Origin: DASCQC01 sp036012865
GTDB taxonomy: Bacteria > Pseudomonadota > Gammaproteobacteria > Comchoanobacterales > Comchoanobacteraceae
NCBI GenBank assembly: GCA_036012865.1
Contig: DASCQC010000005.1
Span: forward strand, 1-64,000
DNA: 64,000 nt
Reading direction: 5' to 3'
How positions within the stretch are numbered: position 1 is the stretch's first letter; the number at the start of each line of letters is the position of its first letter. The notes beneath the pieces are model-generated. The model did no database searches, was not told the origin of the DNA, and saw nothing but the letters and a program-made list of their open reading frames with translations. Positions 33,678-42,635 of the stretch are shown here, one piece after another. The translations under genes were made by a program, and so were the position numbers.

Positions 33678-36014
33678 ATGACTGATTTAAATAGTTTTTT
33701 TAAACTCATTGATAATCATAAACTTAGTGACGCAGGGCTAGTGGTTAACTGCAAACATAACCGAACGCAAACACTGCTCAACCATCACTACAACCTAACC
33801 TATCAAAAGGCATCAGACGCCTGGCAATCGCCAAGTATCAGCACCTTCAAGCGCACAGCCATTCATCTGATACAATCTACGCTAGGCAAACACTATGTAT
33901 CGACGCATTCATCTTTACTGAAATGGATTAAAGCCAACAACGATTGGTCCAACCCCAAAAAATCCATTCAAAATTGGAAGCTGTATCAAAGCTGTGTTCG
34001 CAACCACATCTTGCAGGATAGTTTACACCACGCCCCAGAACAACAATGGCAAGATCTCTTTGAAAACATTCATGTGTTTCAATCACAATTATCGAATGAA
34101 AATGCCTTTTGCGACCTGACTATAACCCCCACACTTTCTGATTATTCTCCATCAACCGCACCCCATCAACACCTTCACATTGGCACAACACAAGGCATTC
34201 ATCCTTCCTGGATTTCAACACTGAAATCACAAAAAATTTATGCCCAACACAACGTACCCACCACCAATAAATACTACTTCACACCCCCTCCCTTCGACCT
34301 TTTAGCAGAGCAAATTCTATCTTTTGACTCCTCTAAGACCTGGGCTATTATTACGCAGAAACCCCATCAAATCGCTCAACAATTATCTCGACACTTAACA
34401 CGAAAAACCCTCGATAAACACTGCTCTACATCAGACCCTCAACCCCTCAGTCAACACCCCATTATTCAACTTGCGCTGCAATGGCTTAAACAAGATGAAA
34501 CCAGAATTTCTACCGATCAATTCCAACAATACCTAACCCACCAACCCCTTAGCCAACGACTAAACCTATCATCATCCTTTTCTTTAGAAGGTCGATATAT
34601 TGACATAGCCAACATTAATGACAAAGGCATGCTGGCTTGGGTAAAATGGATCAACCTTAATCAACACAACTATGATTTTAACGAGTGGTCAACAATTTTA
34701 ACCGACTTACTAACCCAGCTGAAGTGGCCCCTGAACGCCCAACACACTTCATCTGGTTACCAAGTCATTCAACAGTGGTTGATGATCATGGAAACCTTAA
34801 GCCTGGAAATTTCACCCAAAACCCCTCAAAACATCTTTGTTCAATGCCTAGAATCTCTTTGCAATCACACTTATTTTCAAGCGCAACATCACGAACAAAA
34901 CATTTGCATTCTTACTCCGGAAGAAGCCATAGGAGTGCCTTTTGACAAAATCAGCTTACTTGAATATCAACCTGTCTTTGAAAACCTTACTCACCTCCCC
35001 CCTTCTAGCCTTCCTATTGAGCCTCTTAGCACCAAACAACTCATTGAACAGTTATCCTTGCAAACACCCCTGTTAATGATTCACCCATCCAGTCTAGATG
35101 AGTGCACCCCTCAACCCCTCAATACTCACCCTCACCCCAACCAACAGACTCTCGATACAGAATCATTGATTGAACAACCCATTCCTCTTACAACACCAAA
35201 GAAAGCTTCAAGCCAACTCATTAAAGACCAAGCTCACTGCCCATTTAGAGCCTTTGCTGTCCACAGGCTTCATGCCAAAAGCCCTAACCCCACACCTTTA
35301 CACCTATCGCCACAACAACGAGGAACCATCCTCCATCACATCGTTGAATCCCTCACCCTACAACCCAACCAACCCATTGAAAAGTGCATCGAAAAATCCA
35401 TTAACACCTATGTATCAGACAACCTGAAGTACAGCATCGGTCATAACCTACTTGAACTTGAAAAGATACGGTTCAAAAATATTATTGAAGAATGGAAAAA
35501 CCATCCCACGTTACCGAGCTCATTAGGTGCTCGATGTGAAATGCCTTTGCACGGAAACATGAACTCTCTTCATTTCTCACTGAGACTAGATAGAGTCGAC
35601 TTAATTGATCCTTATAGCTATCGAATTATCGACTATAAAACAGGCACGATCAACCTTCATGAATGGCTTGATTCTAGGCTACTTGAACCTCAACTACCCC
35701 TTTATGCCTTACTCTATCCTAAGGCTAAAGAAATTGGCATTATCACCCTTAAATCTAATCGCATCAGGTACAAAGGCATTTCTTTTCTAGCCGATGAAAT
35801 AGAACTCATCGGCCACAGATCATCCAACCCCTATCAACTGACATCCCAAGAACTCATCAGAGGTTGGAGAACCAAGATCAACACCTTGATAGAAGAGTTT
35901 GAAAATGGCCTGGCTACTGTGACCCCTCACCCTAAAAGCAACCTGTGTCAATATTGTCATTTGACCAGCTTATGTCGTATTCATGATCAAAGGAACCATT
36001 GTTATGAACCCTGA
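33678..36014 (+). CDS. AddB-like PD-(D/E)XK nuclease/repair protein
   Basis: 778 residues. The C-terminal RecB-type nuclease domain (about 515-770) has the conserved CPFRAFA motif, RGTILHHIVE, LRLDRVD and IDYKTG (the PD-(D/E)XK core D and K), ending in CQYCHLTSLCR. With the Cys in AHCPFRA, this fits the four-cysteine Fe-S clamp of AddB-type nucleases. The N-terminal part looks like a degenerate helicase without Walker A. It matches the gammaproteobacterial 'probable DNA repair protein' paired with a UvrD-like helicase. It should process double-strand breaks with its overlapping partner. The sequence is notably C-rich on the coding strand. Confidence 0.85.
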   Translation: MTDLNSFFKLIDNHKLSDAGLVVNCKHNRTQTLLNHHYNLTYQKASDAWQSPSISTFKRTAIHLIQSTLGKHYVSTHSSLLKWIKANNDWSNPKKSIQNWKLYQSCVRNHILQDSLHHAPEQQWQDLFENIHVFQSQLSNENAFCDLTITPTLSDYSPSTAPHQHLHIGTTQGIHPSWISTLKSQKIYAQHNVPTTNKYYFTPPPFDLLAEQILSFDSSKTWAIITQKPHQIAQQLSRHLTRKTLDKHCSTSDPQPLSQHPIIQLALQWLKQDETRISTDQFQQYLTHQPLSQRLNLSSSFSLEGRYIDIANINDKGMLAWVKWINLNQHNYDFNEWSTILTDLLTQLKWPLNAQHTSSGYQVIQQWLMIMETLSLEISPKTPQNIFVQCLESLCNHTYFQAQHHEQNICILTPEEAIGVPFDKISLLEYQPVFENLTHLPPSSLPIEPLSTKQLIEQLSLQTPLLMIHPSSLDECTPQPLNTHPHPNQQTLDTESLIEQPIPLTTPKKASSQLIKDQAHCPFRAFAVHRLHAKSPNPTPLHLSPQQRGTILHHIVESLTLQPNQPIEKCIEKSINTYVSDNLKYSIGHNLLELEKIRFKNIIEEWKNHPTLPSSLGARCEMPLHGNMNSLHFSLRLDRVDLIDPYSYRIIDYKTGTINLHEWLDSRLLEPQLPLYALLYPKAKEIGIITLKSNRIRYKGISFLADEIELIGHRSSNPYQLTSQELIRGWRTKINTLIEEFENGLATVTPHPKSNLCQYCHLTSLCRIHDQRNHCYEP

Positions 36015-39000
36015 TCAACATTTAAGAACTCAAGCCCTTGACCCAAAAAAATCATTCATCATTAGAGCGCCTGCTGGCTCAGGAAAAACCAGCCTGCTGA
36101 TTGAGAGATTTCTCCACCTGCTTAATGGCCACGTCAACCACCCCAGTGAAATTTTTGCCCTAACATTCACCCTGAAATCCTGTGAAGAAATGAAAGAACG
36201 TATTCTTTCAGCCCTTAACTCACCCAGCCCCCTTACTGACAGTATTTTAGCGATTGATAAACAACTCAACTGGAACCTAAAAGACAACCCACACCTGCTT
36301 AATATCATGACGATTGACGCATTAGCCAATCAAATCCATCAAACCTCTAACTCTGACTTAGCCCACGCCCACATCAGCCCGAATGCATCCAGACTGTACC
36401 AAGAAGCGTGCGAATACTTTCTCTATGAAACATCCCATCAAGATTCCATCCATCAGTTAATAAGAGGGCTTGAATATGACAGTCAAAAGCTGATCACCCT
36501 GCTGATAACCTTGCTGGAAAAACGTGAACAATGGATCCCCTACCTATCTAACCCTGATGATATTATTCTGATTCTCAGTCAACACATTCACTCCATACAA
36601 GACGACCTTCTGGCCCGCTGCATTCAATGTATTCCCAAAAGCAAATTAACAACCTGGTCTTCTTTGCTCACCACATTAGTCACCCAAACATCTCGCCACG
36701 ATGTATCCGTCGAACAACTTTTGCATGACCAAAATTTTGAAGCCTGGGCCGCTCTTGCGAATTGGCTATTAACAGCAAAAGGAACATTTAAAAAACGCTT
36801 AACCAAAAACGAAGGGTTTTTACCTGAACATAAAGCATTAAAAGATGTGGCGAAAGAATGGATAACACTCTCTCAAGAATGCCAACTTGAGCAACCTTTA
36901 AAGTCGCTGCAAGCGGCCCCCAGCAATGCTGAGCTCCAAGACTGCGAACAATTCTATCAAGCCTTGTCGAAGGTACTTCCAGAACTCTGTGCACACTTGC
37001 ATCTAACCATGCAAAAATATCAGTCCATTGACTTCATTGAAATGAACCTTCGAAGCACTTTAATTTTATCGGAGCACAACCATGAGTCCTATCAGCTCGA
37101 CAATAGAATTCAACACATGCTCATTGATGAATATCAAGACACCTCTAATACACATGCTAACCTTATCTCTCATATTATTAGTGTCTGGGACAAACAAAAA
37201 ACTCTGTTTATCGTTGGCGACCCCATGCAATCTATTTACCGCTTTCGCCAAGCCGATGTTCGACTTTATCTAAAAGCCTTCGAACAAGGCCTAGAAAAAT
37301 TTCCTTTAACCCCCATTACCTTAACCAGCAACTTTCGTTCATCTGCTTGTATCGTTGAGTTCAACAATCATATTTTTGACAACCTATTCCCTCACGTCAT
37401 TGATTATAATTCAGCCGCTGTCCCGTTTTCACTTGCCCATCCGCAAAAACATGACCCTGGAACCTTAAACATCCATCAATACGAGGATGAGAATTTAGGT
37501 AATGTTATTGCTTCCTGGATAAAAAAAGCACCTTTAACAGGCAGCATTGCTATTCTTGCGCGCACAAGGTCTCAGTTATCTGAAATTTCCGACGCATTTG
37601 TTCGATTAAAAATTGAATACCAAGGCATTGAGTTAAGCCCTCTTTTGGGTCAACCCATTATTCGAGACCTCATTACTCTCGACCAATCTCTTAACAATTT
37701 ATCCAACCGCACAGCATGGCTTGCTTTACTAAGATCTCCTTGCATTGGTCTTGTATGGAAAGACATTAACTCTATCAGTCAGGTAAACAGCGAATGTATT
37801 TTTAATGATCTTCTTGAGTGTGACTGCCTAAGCACTGACGGGAAATCGCGGGTTAACTTTCTACTCAACACCCTTCAACCTCTGTTAGCCATCCCTTCCC
37901 AATACAATCGCTACGAACTTTTATTAGAAGCCTCTGCCAGCCTGCAACTAGAACGAATGTACCCCCGATCACAACAAGCTTTTGCTAGCAAATTTTTTGA
38001 AGTGTGCCAACAACTTCATGATCAACAGGCATGGGGTGATCTTGAGCATAGCCTAGCCAATACCTGGGGTAGCTTTGAAATTGATACCAACCTCCACCTG
38101 ATGACTGTCCATAAATCCAAAGGATTGGAGTTCGATACCGTTTTAATTACTCATCTCAATAAAGCTACTCAGAAAGATTCAACGCCATTAATGTTCTGGG
38201 ATGATTACCATACCGACAAAGGTCTCTTACCCTTGATTTTTCCCGGCCACATTGGTCATCAAAATGCTGAATTCATGAAAACACTTTCAAAAACCAAACT
38301 CAAAGCTGAAAACAAACGATTACTGTATGTTGCCCTGACTAGAAGCAAACATAACCTCCACCTTTGGATGCACCAAGACACCTCATCCGAGAGTAACACG
38401 TGGGCAGCTTGGATAAAAAATGCCTTAACGACTTTTCCTCAAGAGAAGATTCATGACCACTATCACCCAACCCTAGAGATAGGGACAAAACATCCATCAG
38501 ACCCTCAACTAATGACTGTCCGAAGGAAAAATATCCCCCCAACAGAATCTGTGGAGATACCTGAACAAGAACATGAAGAACTGCCCTCACGATCAGGTCA
38601 ATTCTTTGGAACATTAGTGCATGAAGTCTTTCAGTTTACAAAGTTTTCACCCAACAAGGCCACAGCTGAATTACTCACCGAAAACATTCACCAACGCATT
38701 TCACAGCTCAACTTAACAGAAGCAGATACAGGCAAATGGAATCAACTGCGCCAATCCTTGGTCAACGACCCCTTTTTACCTTGGTTATTTGAATCTGAAA
38801 ACTGCATGGTTGAAATACCGCTTACCTACGCCACTGAACAGGGCTTTAAAAACATCCGGATTGATCGACTCATCATCGACAATGACAATGCATGGATTAT
38901 CGACATTAAAACAAAAAACATCAAAAATAGCAGCAACCTAGCAGACATAACCTACCAACAGTACAAAGACCAACTAGAACACTATGCCAACATCATTCAA

Positions 39001-39138
39001 TCTCTAAACACACCCTACAAGAACATTTACTGCACCATTTACTACCCCATGATTGCTCAATGTGTTGTTTGGAAAGCACACTCCGAAAACCCTCAAATCT
39101 TACCCCCGAAAATGTTACAATCAACAAGCTTAGCCTAA
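36004..39138 (+). CDS. UvrD/RecB-like helicase-nuclease, AddA-like
   Basis: 1,044 residues from the ATG at 36004 (AAAGGAA 8 bases upstream); the frame is open from 35983. The SF1 helicase motifs are Walker A at about 24-33 (PAGSGKTSLL), motif II MLIDEYQDTS near 372, motif III GDPMQSIYRFR, motif V/VI MTVHKSKGLEFD and LLYVALTRSK. A C-terminal PD-(D/E)XK nuclease domain follows, with VHEVFQFT, IRIDRLI and IDIKTKN. Together with the AddB-like product it should form a RecBCD-type end-resection machine. The 11-base overlap with the upstream gene supports co-translation. Confidence 0.9.
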   Translation: MNPDQHLRTQALDPKKSFIIRAPAGSGKTSLLIERFLHLLNGHVNHPSEIFALTFTLKSCEEMKERILSALNSPSPLTDSILAIDKQLNWNLKDNPHLLNIMTIDALANQIHQTSNSDLAHAHISPNASRLYQEACEYFLYETSHQDSIHQLIRGLEYDSQKLITLLITLLEKREQWIPYLSNPDDIILILSQHIHSIQDDLLARCIQCIPKSKLTTWSSLLTTLVTQTSRHDVSVEQLLHDQNFEAWAALANWLLTAKGTFKKRLTKNEGFLPEHKALKDVAKEWITLSQECQLEQPLKSLQAAPSNAELQDCEQFYQALSKVLPELCAHLHLTMQKYQSIDFIEMNLRSTLILSEHNHESYQLDNRIQHMLIDEYQDTSNTHANLISHIISVWDKQKTLFIVGDPMQSIYRFRQADVRLYLKAFEQGLEKFPLTPITLTSNFRSSACIVEFNNHIFDNLFPHVIDYNSAAVPFSLAHPQKHDPGTLNIHQYEDENLGNVIASWIKKAPLTGSIAILARTRSQLSEISDAFVRLKIEYQGIELSPLLGQPIIRDLITLDQSLNNLSNRTAWLALLRSPCIGLVWKDINSISQVNSECIFNDLLECDCLSTDGKSRVNFLLNTLQPLLAIPSQYNRYELLLEASASLQLERMYPRSQQAFASKFFEVCQQLHDQQAWGDLEHSLANTWGSFEIDTNLHLMTVHKSKGLEFDTVLITHLNKATQKDSTPLMFWDDYHTDKGLLPLIFPGHIGHQNAEFMKTLSKTKLKAENKRLLYVALTRSKHNLHLWMHQDTSSESNTWAAWIKNALTTFPQEKIHDHYHPTLEIGTKHPSDPQLMTVRRKNIPPTESVEIPEQEHEELPSRSGQFFGTLVHEVFQFTKFSPNKATAELLTENIHQRISQLNLTEADTGKWNQLRQSLVNDPFLPWLFESENCMVEIPLTYATEQGFKNIRIDRLIIDNDNAWIIDIKTKNIKNSSNLADITYQQYKDQLEHYANIIQSLNTPYKNIYCTIYYPMIAQCVVWKAHSENPQILPPKMLQSTSLA

Positions 39139-39141
39139 GGC

Positions 39142-39177
39142 AACCTTGAACACATCAGTCAGGTTATCTCTTTTTTT
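39142..39177 (+). terminator. Rho-independent terminator after the AddA-like gene
   Basis: AACC-T-TGA (39142-39149) can pair with TCAGGTT (39159-39165), with a one-base bulge and a 9-base loop. A run of seven T lies at 39171-39177, after a short ATCTC spacer. Confidence 0.5.
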
Positions 39178-39223
39178 CTGAAACAATCTTCACACATTGA
39201 ATGATTAACCGCCAACACTCAAG

Positions 39224-40336
39224 CTAATCTAAAGTCGGGTTAAATACTTTGGATGCAATAATTAGCACAACCATATCAAAGATTATAATAGGGATTAAAT
39301 ACTCTATAATAGAACCGAAGCCAAGACCTTTTAGCATAATACCTTTGGTAATTCTATTAAAATGTGTCAAAGGCAATACTGAACCTATCCACTGAGCCCA
39401 CACAGGCATTCCTTTAAACGGAAAGATAAACCCTGAAAGCAAAATAGAAGGTAACATAAAAAAGACACTTGACGTAACGGCTTGAAGCTCATTTTTTGAA
39501 ATCGTAGAAAATAACATGCCCATCGACAAATTGGATACAATAAAAGGAAGGCAACAGAACAATAAAAGACTTAAACTACCTAAAAAGGGAATGGATAAAA
39601 AATAGGCAACAGCCACAATAACCATAACTTGTATGTAACCAATCACGATAAACGGAGCTATTTTACCTGTAATCACTTCAAAAGGCCTAAGGGGTGTTGC
39701 CAATAAAACTTCTAAACTACCTATCTCTCGCTCTTTTACCAAGCTAACTGTAGTCATCATACACAATGAAAACACAAGAATCACACCCAGAAGCCCTGGA
39801 ACAATATAATTCCGAGAAATGGCCCTGGGGTTAAAATATTCGTGGGAGACTAATTCAAAAGTAGGTTTAACGGGGTGGCTTTGCAACGCGAGCGCACTTA
39901 ATTGAACCATGGCTGCTTGTGCACCACGTGTCGCGACAGGGTCCGTTGCATCTGACAGCAACAGCACTTTGGGAGATTGATGAGTCGCTATCTTTTTAGA
40001 AAACCCGCGGGGTATATTCACGACAAAAGTAGCCTTACCTGTGTGAAGGTCTTTGATAGCAGACTCCATCCCCTTCTGATACATATGAATATCAAAATAG
40101 TGAGTGTTATTCATACCATAAACAAGCTGCCTTGACATTTGAGATTGATCTTGATCAAGGACATACGTAGGCAAATGAGTTGGGTTTGTGTTAATGGCAT
40201 AAGAAAATAACAACACCTCCATCAACGGTATTAAAATGGTCATGGCAATCACGGCTGGATCTCGGCAGATCTGTAATGTCTCTTTCATCACAACGGCTAA
40301 AAAACGTGACCAAGAACCTTTGATACTATCTAACAT
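39224..40336 (-). CDS. ABC-2 type transporter permease
   Basis: 370 residues from the ATG at 40336, overlapping the ATPase gene by 11 bases. The frame continues eight codons upstream. One helix at about 20-40 is followed by a large extracytoplasmic region (about 45-170) and five C-terminal membrane helices (about 175-370), the YhhJ/YbhS-R plan. The LVKEREIGSLEVLLATPLRPFE motif is the ABC-2 family signature. It forms the membrane part of a putative exporter with the next two genes. A second permease gene, as in YbhSR, is absent, so the permease is probably a homodimer. Confidence 0.9.
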   Translation of the reverse strand: MLDSIKGSWSRFLAVVMKETLQICRDPAVIAMTILIPLMEVLLFSYAINTNPTHLPTYVLDQDQSQMSRQLVYGMNNTHYFDIHMYQKGMESAIKDLHTGKATFVVNIPRGFSKKIATHQSPKVLLLSDATDPVATRGAQAAMVQLSALALQSHPVKPTFELVSHEYFNPRAISRNYIVPGLLGVILVFSLCMMTTVSLVKEREIGSLEVLLATPLRPFEVITGKIAPFIVIGYIQVMVIVAVAYFLSIPFLGSLSLLLFCCLPFIVSNLSMGMLFSTISKNELQAVTSSVFFMLPSILLSGFIFPFKGMPVWAQWIGSVLPLTHFNRITKGIMLKGLGFGSIIEYLIPIIIFDMVVLIIASKVFNPTLD

Positions 40337-41207
40337 AATGAATAAACACATCCTCCACACTGACAGGAATTTTTTTGCACCGACAACCCTCCTTCATCAA
40401 ATTCTTGGCTGTGTTTTCAAGCACATTCGAATCCAATGAAGATAGATGCAAAGAATTTCCAAAAAGGGTAACTTGAAAATCCAACTGATCCAATTCATTC
40501 TTAAGACCGACCAAATCATCTGCCTCTACCATCCAGGTATGCAACCTAGACTTTTTGATGATTTCTTGTTGAGTCCCTTGACTAATAAGACTTCCATTCG
40601 AAATATAAGCTAATCGAGTACACCGTTCTGCTTCATCCATATAATGCGTACTAACCAAAGCAGACTTACCCTCTCTAGCCATGGCATGAATGATATCCCA
40701 AAACTCACGTCTAGCCTTAGGATCAACACCCGCTGTCGGTTCATCTAATAAAAGCAAATCTGGGTCATTAACCATAGCAGCTGCAAGCGAAAGCCTTTGT
40801 TTCCAGCCCCCTGAAAGTTGACCTGCCAAACGATTTTGATAATTTCCTAAATGATAAATTTCAATAAGGTCATCAACGCGCTTCGAGGGCACCGCATATA
40901 ATTTAGCAATAAATAGTAAATTCTCTCGTAACGAGAGGTCTTTGTAATAACAAAAATGTTGTGGCATGTAGCCTACACGGATACAAATTTTATCAGATTG
41001 AGTCATGATATCATAACCCAAACAACTTCCCTCGCCTTCATCTGGGGTTAGCAAACCACAAAGCATTCGAATCGTGGTAGTTTTTCCGCAGCCATTGGGA
41101 CCTAAAAAACCAAACACCTCTCCTTTTTTTACTTCAAGCGACAATTGATTCACGGCTGTAAAGTCACCAAATTTCTTAACTAGATTTTTGACATCAATAA
41201 TAAACAT
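40326..41207 (-). CDS. ABC transporter ATP-binding protein
   Basis: 293 residues with Walker A (LGPNGCGKTTT, about 35-45), Q-loop (YMPQHFCYY), signature LSGGWKQR, Walker B (LLLLDEPTAGVD) and H-loop (STHYMDEAE). The family is that of ABC-2 exporters such as YbhF and CcmA-like ATPases. It is a single cassette, unlike the two of RbbA. The start codon shares one base with the stop of the adaptor gene, and the stop lies within the permease start, so the three genes form a coupled operon. Confidence 0.93.
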   Translation of the reverse strand: MFIIDVKNLVKKFGDFTAVNQLSLEVKKGEVFGFLGPNGCGKTTTIRMLCGLLTPDEGEGSCLGYDIMTQSDKICIRVGYMPQHFCYYKDLSLRENLLFIAKLYAVPSKRVDDLIEIYHLGNYQNRLAGQLSGGWKQRLSLAAAMVNDPDLLLLDEPTAGVDPKARREFWDIIHAMAREGKSALVSTHYMDEAERCTRLAYISNGSLISQGTQQEIIKKSRLHTWMVEADDLVGLKNELDQLDFQVTLFGNSLHLSSLDSNVLENTAKNLMKEGCRCKKIPVSVEDVFIHYVR

Positions 41208-42160
41208 TATGCTTTAGGTACTTGAATGGTGACAGCTTGACCTGAGTGCAAACGATCGTCCTGGTCATAGACAAGAACAGCTTTGACCTTATAAGTATAA
41301 GGAGAACGTGCTTGCTGATCAAATAGAATAGGCGGAGTAAACTCTGGCTTAGTAGAAATATATGTAATTTTCGCCTGATGATGATGCTTAGAAAAAGGCA
41401 CAATTATCTGTACTTCATCACCCTTCTTGATTCGGTTAACAACCCCTTCTTCCAAATAAAATATAACGTGTTGTTTGGAGGGTGCTACAATTGATATGAC
41501 CGGTTGATTGGGAGCAACCCTTTCATGATTTTCGAAAAAGACATTTTCTATCTGTCCATCAAAAGGAGCGATAATGGTCAACTGATTATAAGACCAATTA
41601 AGTGATTGAAGCTCGAGTTTGGCTGCGTTGATTTTATGTTGTAAAGCTTTCAAAAGGTTTTCTCTTTGACCTTTTTTTCCTAAAGCGTAGTCAAGCTCAC
41701 TCATTTTGACAGATTGCAAAGCCACTGATTTGGCTTGCTTTGCTTTATCTAAAGAAGATTGAGCAATGTGATTTTGTTGTTTTAGCTTAGACACGCGTTG
41801 TAATTCTGCATCGGCAAAGGCCAAATTGGCGATAGCGATTTGTTTTTTAGCAAGGAGTATGTCGAGGTTTTCGGTTCGCAAACCGGTTTTAATGTTAGCC
41901 AATTCAGACTCCATAGAAGCCATGAGTGATTGCTTAGCCTGGATTTTTAATTGCAGGTCTTTCGCAGATAATCGAGCTATTTGTTGGCCTTTCTTAAAAA
42001 AAGCCCCCTCATCTCGATGAGAAATCATGGTTGAATAAACCGGGACTGAGAGTTTAACCGATGAATCTTCAATATAACCATTATAGTGTATGCTTGATTT
42101 GCAACCAGATAATAAGGCAAAAACGAGCAAAGAAAAAGCGTAAATCCTTGTATGCAACAA
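41207..42160 (-). CDS. HlyD/YbhG-type periplasmic adaptor lipoprotein
   Basis: 317 residues from a TTG at 42160, chosen because AAGGAGA lies 6 bases upstream and the protein then begins with a lipoprotein signal (LLVFALLSGC, Cys about residue 19). The longest frame starts at 42259 but would bury that signal. A biotinyl-lipoyl-like hairpin, a long coiled coil (about 55-180) and beta-barrel domains follow, as in MacA/YbhG adaptors. With the ATPase and permease it should form a tripartite exporter for drugs or envelope components. No outer-membrane TolC gene is in the window. Confidence 0.85.
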   Translation of the reverse strand: MLHTRIYAFSLLVFALLSGCKSSIHYNGYIEDSSVKLSVPVYSTMISHRDEGAFFKKGQQIARLSAKDLQLKIQAKQSLMASMESELANIKTGLRTENLDILLAKKQIAIANLAFADAELQRVSKLKQQNHIAQSSLDKAKQAKSVALQSVKMSELDYALGKKGQRENLLKALQHKINAAKLELQSLNWSYNQLTIIAPFDGQIENVFFENHERVAPNQPVISIVAPSKQHVIFYLEEGVVNRIKKGDEVQIIVPFSKHHHQAKITYISTKPEFTPPILFDQQARSPYTYKVKAVLVYDQDDRLHSGQAVTIQVPKA

Positions 42161-42635
42161 TGAATGTCTCCTTAATGAGATAAATATTGAATGACCTATA
42201 AAATCATAGCAGAAATCAGGAGAATCTTCTAGAGACATAATCTTATAGAGACTTGTCATGAGGCAATGAAAAATAATAGACTTGTAACTTTAAAAGAACA
42301 TGATAGACGTGAGCCAAACTCAAATAAAAGTCCAAACAACAGAATAGGCTTACAACAAAAACAAAAAAAACACACAAAACAGATGAAATCCTACGATACA
42401 AATAGCGTATATCTCACACACTCAATATCAATGCCTTACAATAAAACCGCTCAACTAGAGAATAAAACCACCCTATTAATAAACACTATATTAATACATA
42501 ACATATAGATAACAAGACTAACATCAAAATATAACCAATAAATTACAACAATGCTTATCTTAACCAATAGAAAATACTTGCATTAGACATCTGAATCATA
42601 CTAACGTGAGAAATGGGTATAAAGGAGACGGGCAT
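42161..42635. other. Long AT-rich intergenic region, no gene seen
   Basis: 475 bases between the divergent adaptor gene and the first giant protein gene. It contains an 80-codon open frame (42266-42508) of low-complexity K/N/T composition without a usable ribosome binding site, which I do not accept as a gene. Promoters for both neighbours must lie here, but I found no -35/-10 pair with good spacing. The sequence is very A-rich on the plus strand. Confidence 0.6.

Noticed and set aside
42266..42508. 80-codon open frame in the long gap before the first giant gene
   Set aside because: Low-complexity K/N/T-rich translation in A-rich DNA, only GAGG two bases before the ATG, no recognisable features.
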